56,444 nucleotides of DNA from an uncultured Lachnospiraceae bacterium (GTDB taxonomy: Bacteria > Bacillota > Clostridia > Lachnospirales > Lachnospiraceae), in the NCBI GenBank assembly GCA_947567595.1, contig CANOMQ010000027.1:1-56444 (forward strand), written 5' to 3'. The translations under genes and the position numbers were made by a program. Shown here in pieces: positions 32,029 to 40,586 of this stretch; within the stretch, counting starts at the first letter, position 1; every line of letters starts with the position of its first letter. Under the pieces are notes generated by a model. That model ran no database searches. It was not told where the DNA came from and saw only the letters and a list, made by a program, of their open reading frames with translations.

Positions 32029-32388
32029 ATGGAAATACCAAAGATTTTTGAAAGCGAATACCGCTTCTGCGAGATTTTGTGGGAGAACGAGCCCGTCTCA
32101 AGCAGCGAGCTTGTGCGGCTGTGCAACGAACAGCTTGAATGGAAAAAGTCCACTACCTACACGGTCATCAGGCGGTTGTCGGAACGGGGGATGCTTAAGT
32201 CGGAGAACGCAGTTGTGACCTCGCTTGTATCAAAGGAGGAAATTTTGTCAGCAGAGAGTGCAGAGGTGGTTGAAAAAAACTTTTCCGGCTCGCTGCCAAG
32301 CTTCATAGCGGCGTTCACTAGGAAAAAGCCGCTGACACGAAAGGAAATTGATGAAATACAGCAAATCATTGATACCTACAAGGAATAG
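32029..32388 (+). CDS. BlaI/MecI/CopY-family repressor
   Basis: A 119-residue repressor: winged helix at residues 1-70 (WENEPVSSSELVRLCNEQLEWKKSTTYTVIRRLSERGML) and a C-terminal dimerisation helix region ending LTRKEIDEIQQIIDTYKE. In this family the membrane peptidase encoded next door leads to cleavage of the repressor on sensing a cell-wall signal. AGGGAGG lies upstream of ATG 32029. No beta-lactamase gene is next to it, so the regulon lies elsewhere or is the pair itself. Confidence 0.92.
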   Translation: MEIPKIFESEYRFCEILWENEPVSSSELVRLCNEQLEWKKSTTYTVIRRLSERGMLKSENAVVTSLVSKEEILSAESAEVVEKNFSGSLPSFIAAFTRKKPLTRKEIDEIQQIIDTYKE

Positions 32389-32404
32389 AAGGGGGGAGTA
32401 GAGT

Positions 32405-34279
32405 ATGCTTCGGGGATTTTTTCTGGCTGTTGTCAATCAAAGCATTGCGGCAGGGTATCTGATTGCGGCGGTTCTTGTGGCAAGGCTTCTGCTGAAAAAG
32501 GCGCCAAAGAGCGTGTACTGTATTCTTTGGCTGCTTGTGGGGCTGCGCCTTGTCATGCCGTTTTCAGTCGAGTCGGTTTTTAGCCTGATACCGAGCGGCG
32601 CACAGGTGCAAAGGGACATTCGTGCGTTTACCGGAATGGCTGCGGCAGATGATGGAAGGGGAGCTGTGGCAGAACCGGACGCGTCCGCAAAGGGAAGCTA
32701 CCTTAATATGGAAATGATACAGGAAATGGGTTACAATGACGAAAGCGCTGAGAGCATAAACAGACCGTTTGTCTATTTTTCCATTGCCTCTGTGATATGG
32801 CTTGTGGGGATTGGCGTCATGCTGGTTTATTTGGTGATAAGCTGGTACCGGATTTGGCAGAAGGTTCGTTTTTCAGTCCCTTGTGAATGGGAGGGGATAA
32901 AATATTACCAGTGCGAAGCGATAGATGCGCCGTTTCTGTTTGGATTTTTGAAGGCACGCGTCTATGTGCCGACAGGCTTGGGAACGCAGGAGCTTGGTTA
33001 TGTGTTAAAGCATGAGAGCGTCCACCGTCAAAGAAGGGACTACCTGATAAAACCTGTCGGGTACGTGCTTTTGGCAGTTTACTGGCTCCACCCCCTTGTG
33101 TGGGCGGCGTATGTACTGTTGTGCAGGGACATTGAGCTTGCCTGTGACGAGCGGGTAATCAGGGAGCTTGGGGGTACATATAAAAAAGAATATGCGTCGG
33201 CGCTTCTGGCATGTTCTGCACCACACAGAACCATTGCGGCGTGTCCGGTTGCGTTTGGCGAAACGGGCGTGAAGGGGCGCGTGAAAAATGTACTTTCCTA
33301 TAAAAAGCCGTCTTTTTGGGTGGCAGTGTGTGCGGCGGCTGTCTGCGCGGCGGTTGTGATTTGCTTTATGACGGTGAAGGCGGAAACAAACGCGGCTTTA
33401 ACGGGAAACGGCGGCACTTCGTTCGTGATGGAGAACAGTCCAAAAACGCAGGGGCTGCAAAATGCCGCAGGACAGTCGGGCGGCATTGCGAATGTAGATA
33501 TTGCGGATACGGAAAATGTGCCGGACAGGACGGGCGCGGACGTTACGCAGCATGATTATGCGGTTGATATGCAGGAGTATGTAAGGCAGTGGGCGGAGGC
33601 ATTTTGTGACCGCGACGGAAAGACGATTATGGAACTGGCAGATGAAAATCTGAAAACGCAGTTGTCGGACGCGTTCAATCTTTCATGGGGAGTAAATGAC
33701 AGCAATGAGCCATATGCCACGTTTGGCTGGTCAAGCCCGTGGCCGTGGGGCAGCGAGGGGGAATTGAAAAACTACCGGATTGTTTCGGCGTCGGACAAGG
33801 AAGCGGTGATTTTATACTATGCGTGGGTATCCGATCCGCATGTCACCGTATGGCGTGAAGAATTGTCCTATACAAGGAAGGATGGGGTATTTCAGGTGAC
33901 ATCGGAGCAAGTGCGGTTCATGCAAGGAATTTGCGTGGCACAGGAGTTTTATATGGCATATCCTGATGGTGTGATAGATGGTACAATGATGGACTATTAT
34001 GCATATAATCAGGCGGGAGAGGCGTTGAATGACAATTCCAAAAATCCGGATATGGCATCGGGCGCATACGAGGGTTTAGACGCGCCGGATACTGCGGCGG
34101 TGAGGCTGCTGAATCTTTTGCAGAATGAAAATAAAGTGACGGCGGACGTGGAGTATCTTAACGAGGAACAGACACAAGCGGTTGTGATGTTTACTTTTTT
34201 GGAAAATGCAAGCACAGTAAAGGTGAAGATGATAAAGCCGTACGGAGAAGACAGCATTTGGCTGCCGCAGACGTATTAA
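32405..34279 (+). CDS. BlaR1/MecR1-like M56 sensor peptidase
   Basis: A 624-residue membrane protein. Membrane segments lie near residues 8-28, 36-54, 125-147 and 300-322. The zinc peptidase site is HESVH at residues 203-207 on the cytosolic side, with E-L-A-C-D-E-R near 240 giving the third ligand. The outer part (about 325-624) is not the penicillin-binding sensor of true BlaR1: no SxxK or KTG motifs are seen. Instead it has a region reading VRQWAEAFCDRDGKTIMELADENL, like NTF2-type domains. It therefore senses something other than beta-lactam by acylation. It starts 16 bases after the repressor gene. Confidence 0.88.
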   Translation: MLRGFFLAVVNQSIAAGYLIAAVLVARLLLKKAPKSVYCILWLLVGLRLVMPFSVESVFSLIPSGAQVQRDIRAFTGMAAADDGRGAVAEPDASAKGSYLNMEMIQEMGYNDESAESINRPFVYFSIASVIWLVGIGVMLVYLVISWYRIWQKVRFSVPCEWEGIKYYQCEAIDAPFLFGFLKARVYVPTGLGTQELGYVLKHESVHRQRRDYLIKPVGYVLLAVYWLHPLVWAAYVLLCRDIELACDERVIRELGGTYKKEYASALLACSAPHRTIAACPVAFGETGVKGRVKNVLSYKKPSFWVAVCAAAVCAAVVICFMTVKAETNAALTGNGGTSFVMENSPKTQGLQNAAGQSGGIANVDIADTENVPDRTGADVTQHDYAVDMQEYVRQWAEAFCDRDGKTIMELADENLKTQLSDAFNLSWGVNDSNEPYATFGWSSPWPWGSEGELKNYRIVSASDKEAVILYYAWVSDPHVTVWREELSYTRKDGVFQVTSEQVRFMQGICVAQEFYMAYPDGVIDGTMMDYYAYNQAGEALNDNSKNPDMASGAYEGLDAPDTAAVRLLNLLQNENKVTADVEYLNEEQTQAVVMFTFLENASTVKVKMIKPYGEDSIWLPQTY

Positions 34280-34325
34280 GAATTTGTATTGAAAAAACAG
34301 TATTATGCAAAAAGGAAAAATTTTT

Positions 34326-34371
34326 TTACAAAGAAAAAGATGGCGGATGACAACCATCTTTTTCTTTGTAA
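34326..34371. terminator. Bidirectional terminator
   Basis: An 18-bp perfect stem (TTACAAAGAAAAAGATGG and its complement) with a ten-base loop, placed between the converging blaR-like and kduD-like genes. Confidence 0.9.
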
Positions 34372-34423
34372 TCTATTCATTCATATGTACGAACAACAAT
34401 TTTAATGAGTAAAAAATGCAGGA

Positions 34424-35191
34424 TTACCGCGCCAGCCATCCACCGTCAACTGCGAGTGTAAAGCCGTGAACATAGGAAGCGGCTTCCGATGCGAGGAAGA
34501 TTGCGGCGCCTGCAATGTCTTCGGGAGTTCCCCAGCGGCCTGCGGGAATGCGTCCAAGAATTTCTTCACTTCGCTGTTCGTCTTTTCTGAGATTTTCCGT
34601 GTTGTTGGTCTCCATATATCCCGGCGCGATGGCATTCACATTGATTTGATGCTTTGACCATTCATTTGCAAGCTCCCTTGTCAGACCGATAATGGCGCTC
34701 TTGCTTGCCGTGTATGCCGGAACGCGGATTCCACCCTGATAGCTGAGCATGGAAGCAATATTGATGATTTTGCCGCCCTTATTATCTTCTATCCAGCCTT
34801 TGGCAAATGCCTGTGAGAGGAAAAATACCATTCGCTCATTGATATTGATAACAGAATCCCAATCCTCAACAGACACATCAACAGCGTCACAGCGTTTGAT
34901 AATTCCTGCGTTGTTTACAAGAATATCCACACGTCCAAAAGCCTTTTGTGCCTGCGCTACAATTTGGGGAATGACGGCGATATCCGATAAATCAGCGATA
35001 ACTTCCTGAAAGCTTCCGCCAAACGCGGCGATTTTTGCAGCCGTATCTTCGCAGCTTCGCCTTGCCACGCCGATTACATTTGCGCCTGCATTTGCATAGG
35101 CGACACAGATTCCCTGCCCAAGGCCTGTATTGGCACCTGTAACGAGAGCCGTTTTTCCTTCCAATGAAAACATATTTAAATTTGGTGTCAT
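34424..35191 (-). CDS. kduD: 2-deoxy-D-gluconate 3-dehydrogenase-type SDR
   Basis: A 255-residue short-chain dehydrogenase. The NAD-binding glycine motif is TGANTGLGQG at about residues 18-27; NNAG at about 92; the catalytic serine and YxxxK appear as IASMLSYQGG and YTASK (about 145-165). The runs IINIASMLSYQGGIRVPAYT and AGRWGTPEDIAG, and the end TLAVDGGWLAR, are characteristic of KduD, which interconverts keto-deoxy-gluconates in pectin and uronate breakdown. No other pectin gene is adjacent, so the physiological substrate is inferred from the family only. Confidence 0.9.
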   Translation of the reverse strand: MTPNLNMFSLEGKTALVTGANTGLGQGICVAYANAGANVIGVARRSCEDTAAKIAAFGGSFQEVIADLSDIAVIPQIVAQAQKAFGRVDILVNNAGIIKRCDAVDVSVEDWDSVININERMVFFLSQAFAKGWIEDNKGGKIINIASMLSYQGGIRVPAYTASKSAIIGLTRELANEWSKHQINVNAIAPGYMETNNTENLRKDEQRSEEILGRIPAGRWGTPEDIAGAAIFLASEAASYVHGFTLAVDGGWLAR

Positions 35192-35242
35192 AAAATATCC
35201 ATTCCTTTCTTTTCTGTGTTTACAAGATTTTATTATAATTCC

Positions 35243-35271
35243 ATTATAGCGGTAAAATTTGGATAAGACAA
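35243..35271 (-). promoter_or_regulatory. Promoter of the kduD-type gene
   Basis: On the minus strand: TTGTCT (35266-35271), 17 bases, TATAAT (35243-35248). Confidence 0.75.
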
Positions 35272-35323
35272 GCGTAATTGAGGGAAAAGACCAAGAAAAG
35301 ACAGTTTATGTAATTCAAAAAGC

Positions 35324-35351
35324 TTGATTTTGTAGTAGAATCTGATATAAT
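35324..35351 (+). promoter_or_regulatory. Promoter of the hybrid histidine kinase
   Basis: TTGATT, 16 bases, TATAAT, 49 bases before the start codon. Confidence 0.7.
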
Positions 35352-35400
35352 AAAATTGCTATATAAGCGCGAGTAGTTCAAGTTCAAGGAGAAAATACAT

Positions 35401-37962
35401 ATGAATGTTCAAGAAAATAAAGGAAGCCGCACAACACGTTTTTTGGTTGGGAGCTTTTGTATGCTTCTGATCCTAAGTGTAACGGCGTTTTTTTGTTTAG
35501 GATATTATATGAGTAATGTGACGAGAAAAAGCATTGATGAAATGGGTGATATGTATATGACAGGAATCAGTGAACAGATTTCCTCCCATTTCAGTACGCT
35601 CATTGAATTAAAACTGGAGCAGGTTGAAACGGCGCAAAAGGTTGTTGACTTTGAAACGCAGGATGTGGAGGCGTTTTATAATGAGCTGATTTACAGGGTT
35701 ACCGTCAGGGGGTTTGATTACCTTGCGCTCTGCGCTGAGGACGGACATATGGAAATGCTTTATGGAGAACAGATTCAGCTTGCGGATCCAGAGCCGTTTT
35801 TTGCATCATTAAGAAACAAGCAGCAAAAGGTTGCAGTGGGCAAAGACCAATCCGGCAGAGAGGTTATTTTGTTTGGTGTCAATGTAGTCTATCCGATGCG
35901 AAACGGGCAGGACAGCATGGCTATGGTGGCGGCTGTTCCGTTAGAATACGTAAGCTCCATGCTTGAGACAGAGAAGGAAAATGGTTTAATGTATTCCAAT
36001 ATTATCCGTGTTGACGGCACTTTTATTGTGAACGGCATGAATGAGGACTATGACAACTATTTCGAAAGCCTGTATTCAAGATATCAGGATGAGAATAAAG
36101 AAGAGATTGACAGATACATTCAGGAGCTTTCCGATGCCATGCAGAAGGGAGAGGACTATTCGGCAATTTTAGGCTTTGGAGACAGCAGACAACAGGTATA
36201 CTGCACATTATTACCTTATTCGGAATGGCATCTGATAACAATACTCCCGTTTGGTGCTTTAAATGAAACAGTTGAGGGAATGAGCCGGAGCAGGACAACA
36301 GCGACAGTTTTGATTTGTATGGTCATTATTGGAGCTTTGCTATTTATTTTTTATACATATTATCAGATGACAAAGCAGCAAATGTTGGAACTGAATGAGG
36401 CGCGCTTGGAGGCGGTGCAGGCAACCAAGGCAAAGAGTGAATTTTTGTCCAATATGAGTCATGATATCCGTACACCGATGAATGCGATTGTCGGTATGAC
36501 GGCAATTGCGACTGCGCATATTGATGACCGCAAACAGGTACAAAACTGTCTTCGCAAAATTGCGCTTTCGGGCAAGCATTTATTGGGGCTGATTAATGAT
36601 GTGCTTGATATGTCCAAGATTGAGAGCGGAAAAATGACATTGTCATCAGAGTTGGTTTCCTTGCAGGAGGTCGTTGAGGGAATTGTCAGCATTGTGCAGA
36701 CGCAGATTAAAGGAAAAGGGCAGAATTTTAATGTCCATATCGACAAAATTTCGGTGGAAAATGTCTATTGCGACAGCGTTCGGCTCAATCAGGTGTTGTT
36801 AAATTTGCTTTCCAATGCAGTGAAGTATACACAGGAGGGCGGCACGATACAGTTGTCGATGTATCAGGAGGATGCACCCGAGGAAAAGGGTACGGACTTT
36901 ATCAGGACACATATTTTTGTAAAAGATAACGGGATTGGCATGAGCGCGGAATTTCTGGAGCACGTTTTTGACTCTTATTCCAGAGCGGACAGCAAGCGGG
37001 TGCAGAAGACGGAAGGAGCGGGGCTTGGCATGGCAATCACAAAGTATATTGTAGATGCCATGAACGGAACGCTTACCGTGGCAAGTGAGCCGGAAAAAGG
37101 AACAGAATTTCATCTGATTTTGGATTTGGAAAAGGGGACACAGCAAGAAATCGATATGCGCCTGCCCGCATGGAAAATGCTGGTGGTGGATGATGATGAG
37201 ACGTTATGCCGTACTGCTGTGGATTCCTTGGAGTCCATTGGCATTGAGGCGGATTGGACACTGAGCGGGGAAAAAGCGCTTGAGATGGTGGAGCGGCACC
37301 ATAAGATGCGGGACGATTATCAGATTATCCTGTTAGATTGGAAGCTTCCAGATATGAATGGGATTATGGTTGCAAGAAAGCTGCGCCAAATTATCAGTGA
37401 GGAAATGCCTTTGATTCTGATATCGGCATATGACTGGAGCGAGTTTGAGGCAGAGGCAAGGGAAGCAGGGATTAATGGTTTTATATCAAAGCCGTTGTTT
37501 AAGTCAACCTTATACCATGAATTGAAGAAATACATGGGCGTGGACGATTCGCATGATAAAATTGATAAAGATATAGAATTGGCAGAACGTCGACTGCTGG
37601 TTGCCGAAGATAATGATTTGAATTGGGAAATTATCAATGAGCTGCTGTCGGATATCGGCATGAAGCTGGAGTGGGCGGAGAATGGAAAAATCTGTTTGGA
37701 GAAATTTCAGGAGTCTGTACCGGGACAGTATGACGCGATTCTGATGGATATCCGTATGCCCGTGATGAATGGTTATGAGACCACGCAGGCAATCCGTGCG
37801 TTGGAACGGGCGGATGCGAAGACAATACCGATTATTGCGATGACGGCGGACGCTTTTTCGGAGGATATCCAGCAATGCCTTGCATGTGGTATGAATGCAC
37901 ATACCGCAAAGCCGATTAATTTAGACGAAGTGGTTTTACTTTTGAAGAGATATATATTATAG
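35401..37962 (+). CDS. Hybrid sensor histidine kinase with two receiver domains
   Basis: An 853-residue protein. Membrane segments at about 17-40 and 302-322 enclose an extracellular sensor of about 260 residues of Cache type. Then come a short linker, a HisKA domain with the phospho-accepting histidine near residue 354 (FLSNMSHDIRTPMNAI), an ATPase domain (DNGIGMS, GAGLGMAI), a first receiver with the phospho-aspartate in LLLDWKLPDMNG (about 646) and a second with ILMDIRMPVMNG (about 781). A phosphorelay within the protein is likely; no output regulator or Hpt gene is nearby. Followed by a 195-base gap with an inverted repeat. Confidence 0.94.
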   Translation: MNVQENKGSRTTRFLVGSFCMLLILSVTAFFCLGYYMSNVTRKSIDEMGDMYMTGISEQISSHFSTLIELKLEQVETAQKVVDFETQDVEAFYNELIYRVTVRGFDYLALCAEDGHMEMLYGEQIQLADPEPFFASLRNKQQKVAVGKDQSGREVILFGVNVVYPMRNGQDSMAMVAAVPLEYVSSMLETEKENGLMYSNIIRVDGTFIVNGMNEDYDNYFESLYSRYQDENKEEIDRYIQELSDAMQKGEDYSAILGFGDSRQQVYCTLLPYSEWHLITILPFGALNETVEGMSRSRTTATVLICMVIIGALLFIFYTYYQMTKQQMLELNEARLEAVQATKAKSEFLSNMSHDIRTPMNAIVGMTAIATAHIDDRKQVQNCLRKIALSGKHLLGLINDVLDMSKIESGKMTLSSELVSLQEVVEGIVSIVQTQIKGKGQNFNVHIDKISVENVYCDSVRLNQVLLNLLSNAVKYTQEGGTIQLSMYQEDAPEEKGTDFIRTHIFVKDNGIGMSAEFLEHVFDSYSRADSKRVQKTEGAGLGMAITKYIVDAMNGTLTVASEPEKGTEFHLILDLEKGTQQEIDMRLPAWKMLVVDDDETLCRTAVDSLESIGIEADWTLSGEKALEMVERHHKMRDDYQIILLDWKLPDMNGIMVARKLRQIISEEMPLILISAYDWSEFEAEAREAGINGFISKPLFKSTLYHELKKYMGVDDSHDKIDKDIELAERRLLVAEDNDLNWEIINELLSDIGMKLEWAENGKICLEKFQESVPGQYDAILMDIRMPVMNGYETTQAIRALERADAKTIPIIAMTADAFSEDIQQCLACGMNAHTAKPINLDEVVLLLKRYIL

Positions 37963-38014
37963 ATGGGAGATGACGACTGTAATGTGTCGCAGGATTGTTA
38001 TTTTAAGCAATGGA

Positions 38015-38055
38015 CTCTGTACAAGATCTGATGAAAGGACGAAGCTTGTACAGAG
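38015..38055. repeat. 11-bp inverted repeat ahead of the MFS pseudogene
   Basis: CTCTGTACAAG and CTTGTACAGAG separated by 19 bases, without a following T-run. Could be an operator or part of the kinase mRNA end. Confidence 0.7.
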
Positions 38056-38157
38056 GTAAATCGATTTGATTCGTCCGTCATTGGATTTTGTACATATTTA
38101 TTCTGTAAACAAGAATCATGTAAACTAAAATAATAAGAATAAATTGGAGAAAATTCA

Positions 38158-38822
38158 ATGAAAGATTTTAAGAAATATATCATATTATGGTTTAGTCAGT
38201 CAATATCGCAGCTTGGAAGCGGAATGACAGGCTTTGCGCTTGTGTTGTGGGCGTATGGGCAGAGCCGTTCGGCATTGTCCGTTTCGCTGATGTCGTTTTG
38301 TGATTATGTGCCATATATTATAATCAGCATGTTTGTCGGCACCTTTGTTGACGCACACCGCAAAAAAACAATCATGCTGGCTGCAGATACGGTTGCGGCG
38401 GCTGGCTCGCTTGCAGTGTTGGTTTTGTTCGCGACAGGGCATTTGGCGGTTTGGAATATTTATGTCATCAATGTTATAATGGGTGTTACAACCGCGTTCC
38501 AGCAGCCGGCATCGGCAGTGGCAGTGGGAAGGCTTGTGCCAGAGGATAAGATATCCAATGTAAGCGGAATGAATTCGTTTTCGGGTAATCTGATTATTGT
38601 TTTTAAACCCATGCTTGCAGCCGCAGGATTTTGGCGGATTATGTGTTTGAGCCGTTTATGGGTTCCGAAACGAGGCTTGCGGGGGTTTTTGCAAAAATTG
38701 TGGGGAGCGGTGCGGGAAGCGGCATGGCAGTGATGTTTCTGTGTACGGGGATATGCGGCTTTGTGGTCAGCATGGTTTCCTGCTTTCTTCCGGAAATACG
38801 GAAATTAAATGATGTGAATTGA
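38158..38822 (+). pseudogene. MFS efflux transporter with internal deletion
   Basis: The first about 155 codons encode the start of a 12-helix major facilitator (SISQLGSGMTGFALVLWAYG ... TAFQQPASAVAVGRLVPEDK, NLIIVFKPMLAAA). Near 38620-38632 the frame changes; the end of the same family (YVFEPFMGSETRLAGVFAKIVGSGAGSGMAVMFLCTG) is read in another frame up to 38822. About 200 codons for the middle helices are missing. The junction lies in GGATTTTGGCGGATTATG, where short GGATT repeats could have mediated the deletion. A strong terminator follows. Confidence 0.85.
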
Positions 38823-38837
38823 TTCAAAAAAGCGGAT

Positions 38838-38874
38838 AAAAACAGCAGGGAAGAAAGGAACCCTGCTGTTTTTT
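38838..38874. terminator. Bidirectional terminator
   Basis: AAAACAGCAGGG pairs with CCCTGCTGTTTT around a ten-base loop, with T-runs on both strands, between converging genes. Confidence 0.9.
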
Positions 38875-38893
38875 GATGGAAATAGGTTTTGCC

Positions 38894-40342
38894 TTATGAT
38901 GCTTCTGTATTTAAGAGCACACTGTTGATGATTTTGCAGATAAATGAAAATGTCTGCACCGCAATCTGCGGGAAAGTCCGGTTTTCCTGACATTCATCTG
39001 CAATAATCAGACCGAAAATGGCTCCGTTTTTATCCCGGAGCAGATGCTGCATGGTGCTTGAAATGCCAAGCTCCTGTAAAAATTTATAAACATCGGGCAT
39101 ACTGCCCTTGATTAAATTGATATTTCGGATAAGAAGCATTTCGTCACTGAACATGTCAAAATAATAGCCGTTGTCTAAAATCTGTGGATATACGTCGGCA
39201 TCGTAAAGCTCGGGATTGCTTGTGGCAAGCATTTCAAAATTCTTCCCCCAGAATATCGTAACCCTGTCGAACATCAGTGCGCGTGTGAGCTGTTCTAGCA
39301 GGCTTGGAAGCCGTTCCCTTGTCCCGTCTGCGACGACCTTTGCCAAAAGCGTTGCCGTTTTGTACAAATCAATATCAGAATAAACCTTGTCAGTGCCAAT
39401 ATTATATTCCATTTCGAAGTTGTCCGATAAGATTTGACCATGCATTTCCGGTTTATAGATGACATAACGGTTTTTGCCCTTTTGCTTGGCTATGTATAAA
39501 GCACGCTCCGCAATTTTGTATAGTTCTTCATAGATATTGGAGTTCATACGGCTCCTTGAGATACCCATCGAACATGTAATCTTATCATCACCAAGGATTT
39601 CGGGAAACAGTGTTGTGATATTGGTTTTGATTGCCCTTACATAATTCCTGACAATCAGCTCGTCGTCGGCATCGTTTAGGATAATCATAAATTCATCGCC
39701 CGCCATTCTGCCTTCAACGCCGTTGGAACCGATTACGCCCCGGATAACTTCTGCGACAGACTGCAGGACGCGGTCTCCAAACTTATGACCGTAGATGCTG
39801 TTGATGCGGCTGAAATCATCTAAGTTTAGCAAAATCAGAGCGGACTGACCAAAATTCGTGTTTTCCAGTCTTTTTCTTGCATATTCCACAATGGACTTCT
39901 GATTGAACATACCGGTCAGGGGATCGACATAGCTTCCCTTTGTATAATGTTCAATCGTGTCACCGTTATACTCACTTATAATGTGCCATTCCCCAAGCAC
40001 ATACTGGGCATCGTCAAATTTTTTCGGCACAAAGCTGACCTTGCAGGATACAATGGAATCATCCGGTGAGATGAGGCTGCTGTGGAACGTGTAGGTTCCC
40101 TTTGCAATACAGCTTTTGATGGAATTGCAGAAAATTTTAAAAATGGATACGTCCTCATCAGCAACCTTGTTTTCGGCTAACGCTTCATCTTCCCATTCAT
40201 CAAAATCCATATTTGCGATGTCAACCATCCGGTCATAGTTTATCCAAAATAATCGGAATTCGTTTGACTCACAATTATAGTAAAACATTGCGTTTTCAGA
40301 AAGAGAAATAAAATCTTTGGCAAATTTCGACAATTCGTTCAT
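38894..40342 (-). CDS. PAS-GGDEF-GAF diguanylate cyclase-like protein
   Basis: A 482-residue soluble protein. Residues 1-130 look like a PAS-type sensor (MFYYNCESNEFRLFW). The GGDEF domain runs from about 133 (SYVDPLTGMFNQKSI) to 298, with the signature as AGDEF at residues 214-218, one change from GGDEF; the metal-binding aspartate in LLNLDDFSRIN is kept. The last about 160 residues resemble a GAF domain. It may make cyclic di-GMP, though the Gly-to-Ala change could alter activity. No EAL or PilZ gene is adjacent. Confidence 0.88.
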   Translation of the reverse strand: MNELSKFAKDFISLSENAMFYYNCESNEFRLFWINYDRMVDIANMDFDEWEDEALAENKVADEDVSIFKIFCNSIKSCIAKGTYTFHSSLISPDDSIVSCKVSFVPKKFDDAQYVLGEWHIISEYNGDTIEHYTKGSYVDPLTGMFNQKSIVEYARKRLENTNFGQSALILLNLDDFSRINSIYGHKFGDRVLQSVAEVIRGVIGSNGVEGRMAGDEFMIILNDADDELIVRNYVRAIKTNITTLFPEILGDDKITCSMGISRSRMNSNIYEELYKIAERALYIAKQKGKNRYVIYKPEMHGQILSDNFEMEYNIGTDKVYSDIDLYKTATLLAKVVADGTRERLPSLLEQLTRALMFDRVTIFWGKNFEMLATSNPELYDADVYPQILDNGYYFDMFSDEMLLIRNINLIKGSMPDVYKFLQELGISSTMQHLLRDKNGAIFGLIIADECQENRTFPQIAVQTFSFICKIINSVLLNTEAS

Positions 40343-40418
40343 TCTTTACCCTCCTAACTGCGACATTTTTTTGTGCAGAATGCTGCCGCAGGTTTTGCTA
40401 TAACGTACCTATAAATTT

Positions 40419-40446
40419 ATTATAAACCAATTTTACTGGTTTGTAA
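40419..40446 (-). promoter_or_regulatory. Promoter of the GGDEF gene
   Basis: On the minus strand: TTACAA (40441-40446), 16 bases, TATAAT (40419-40424). The spacer contains AAACCA/TGGTTT inverted halves, a possible operator. Confidence 0.7.
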
Positions 40447-40519
40447 CTACTTAATTTGCCAAATTTCTAACAAAATGCATCATTATATGAGGGATTGATG
40501 GTCAGCGCATGTAAATGAC

Positions 40520-40548
40520 TTGCAAAAACCGTATCCGGCATATACAAT
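40520..40548 (+). promoter_or_regulatory. Promoter of the DUF4026-LytTR-kinase operon
   Basis: TTGCAA, 17 bases, TACAAT, 38 bases before the ATG, with AAAGGAGG as ribosome site. Confidence 0.75.
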
Positions 40549-40586
40549 AGAAATACAGTACAAAACGTAAAAGGAGGAAAACACAG

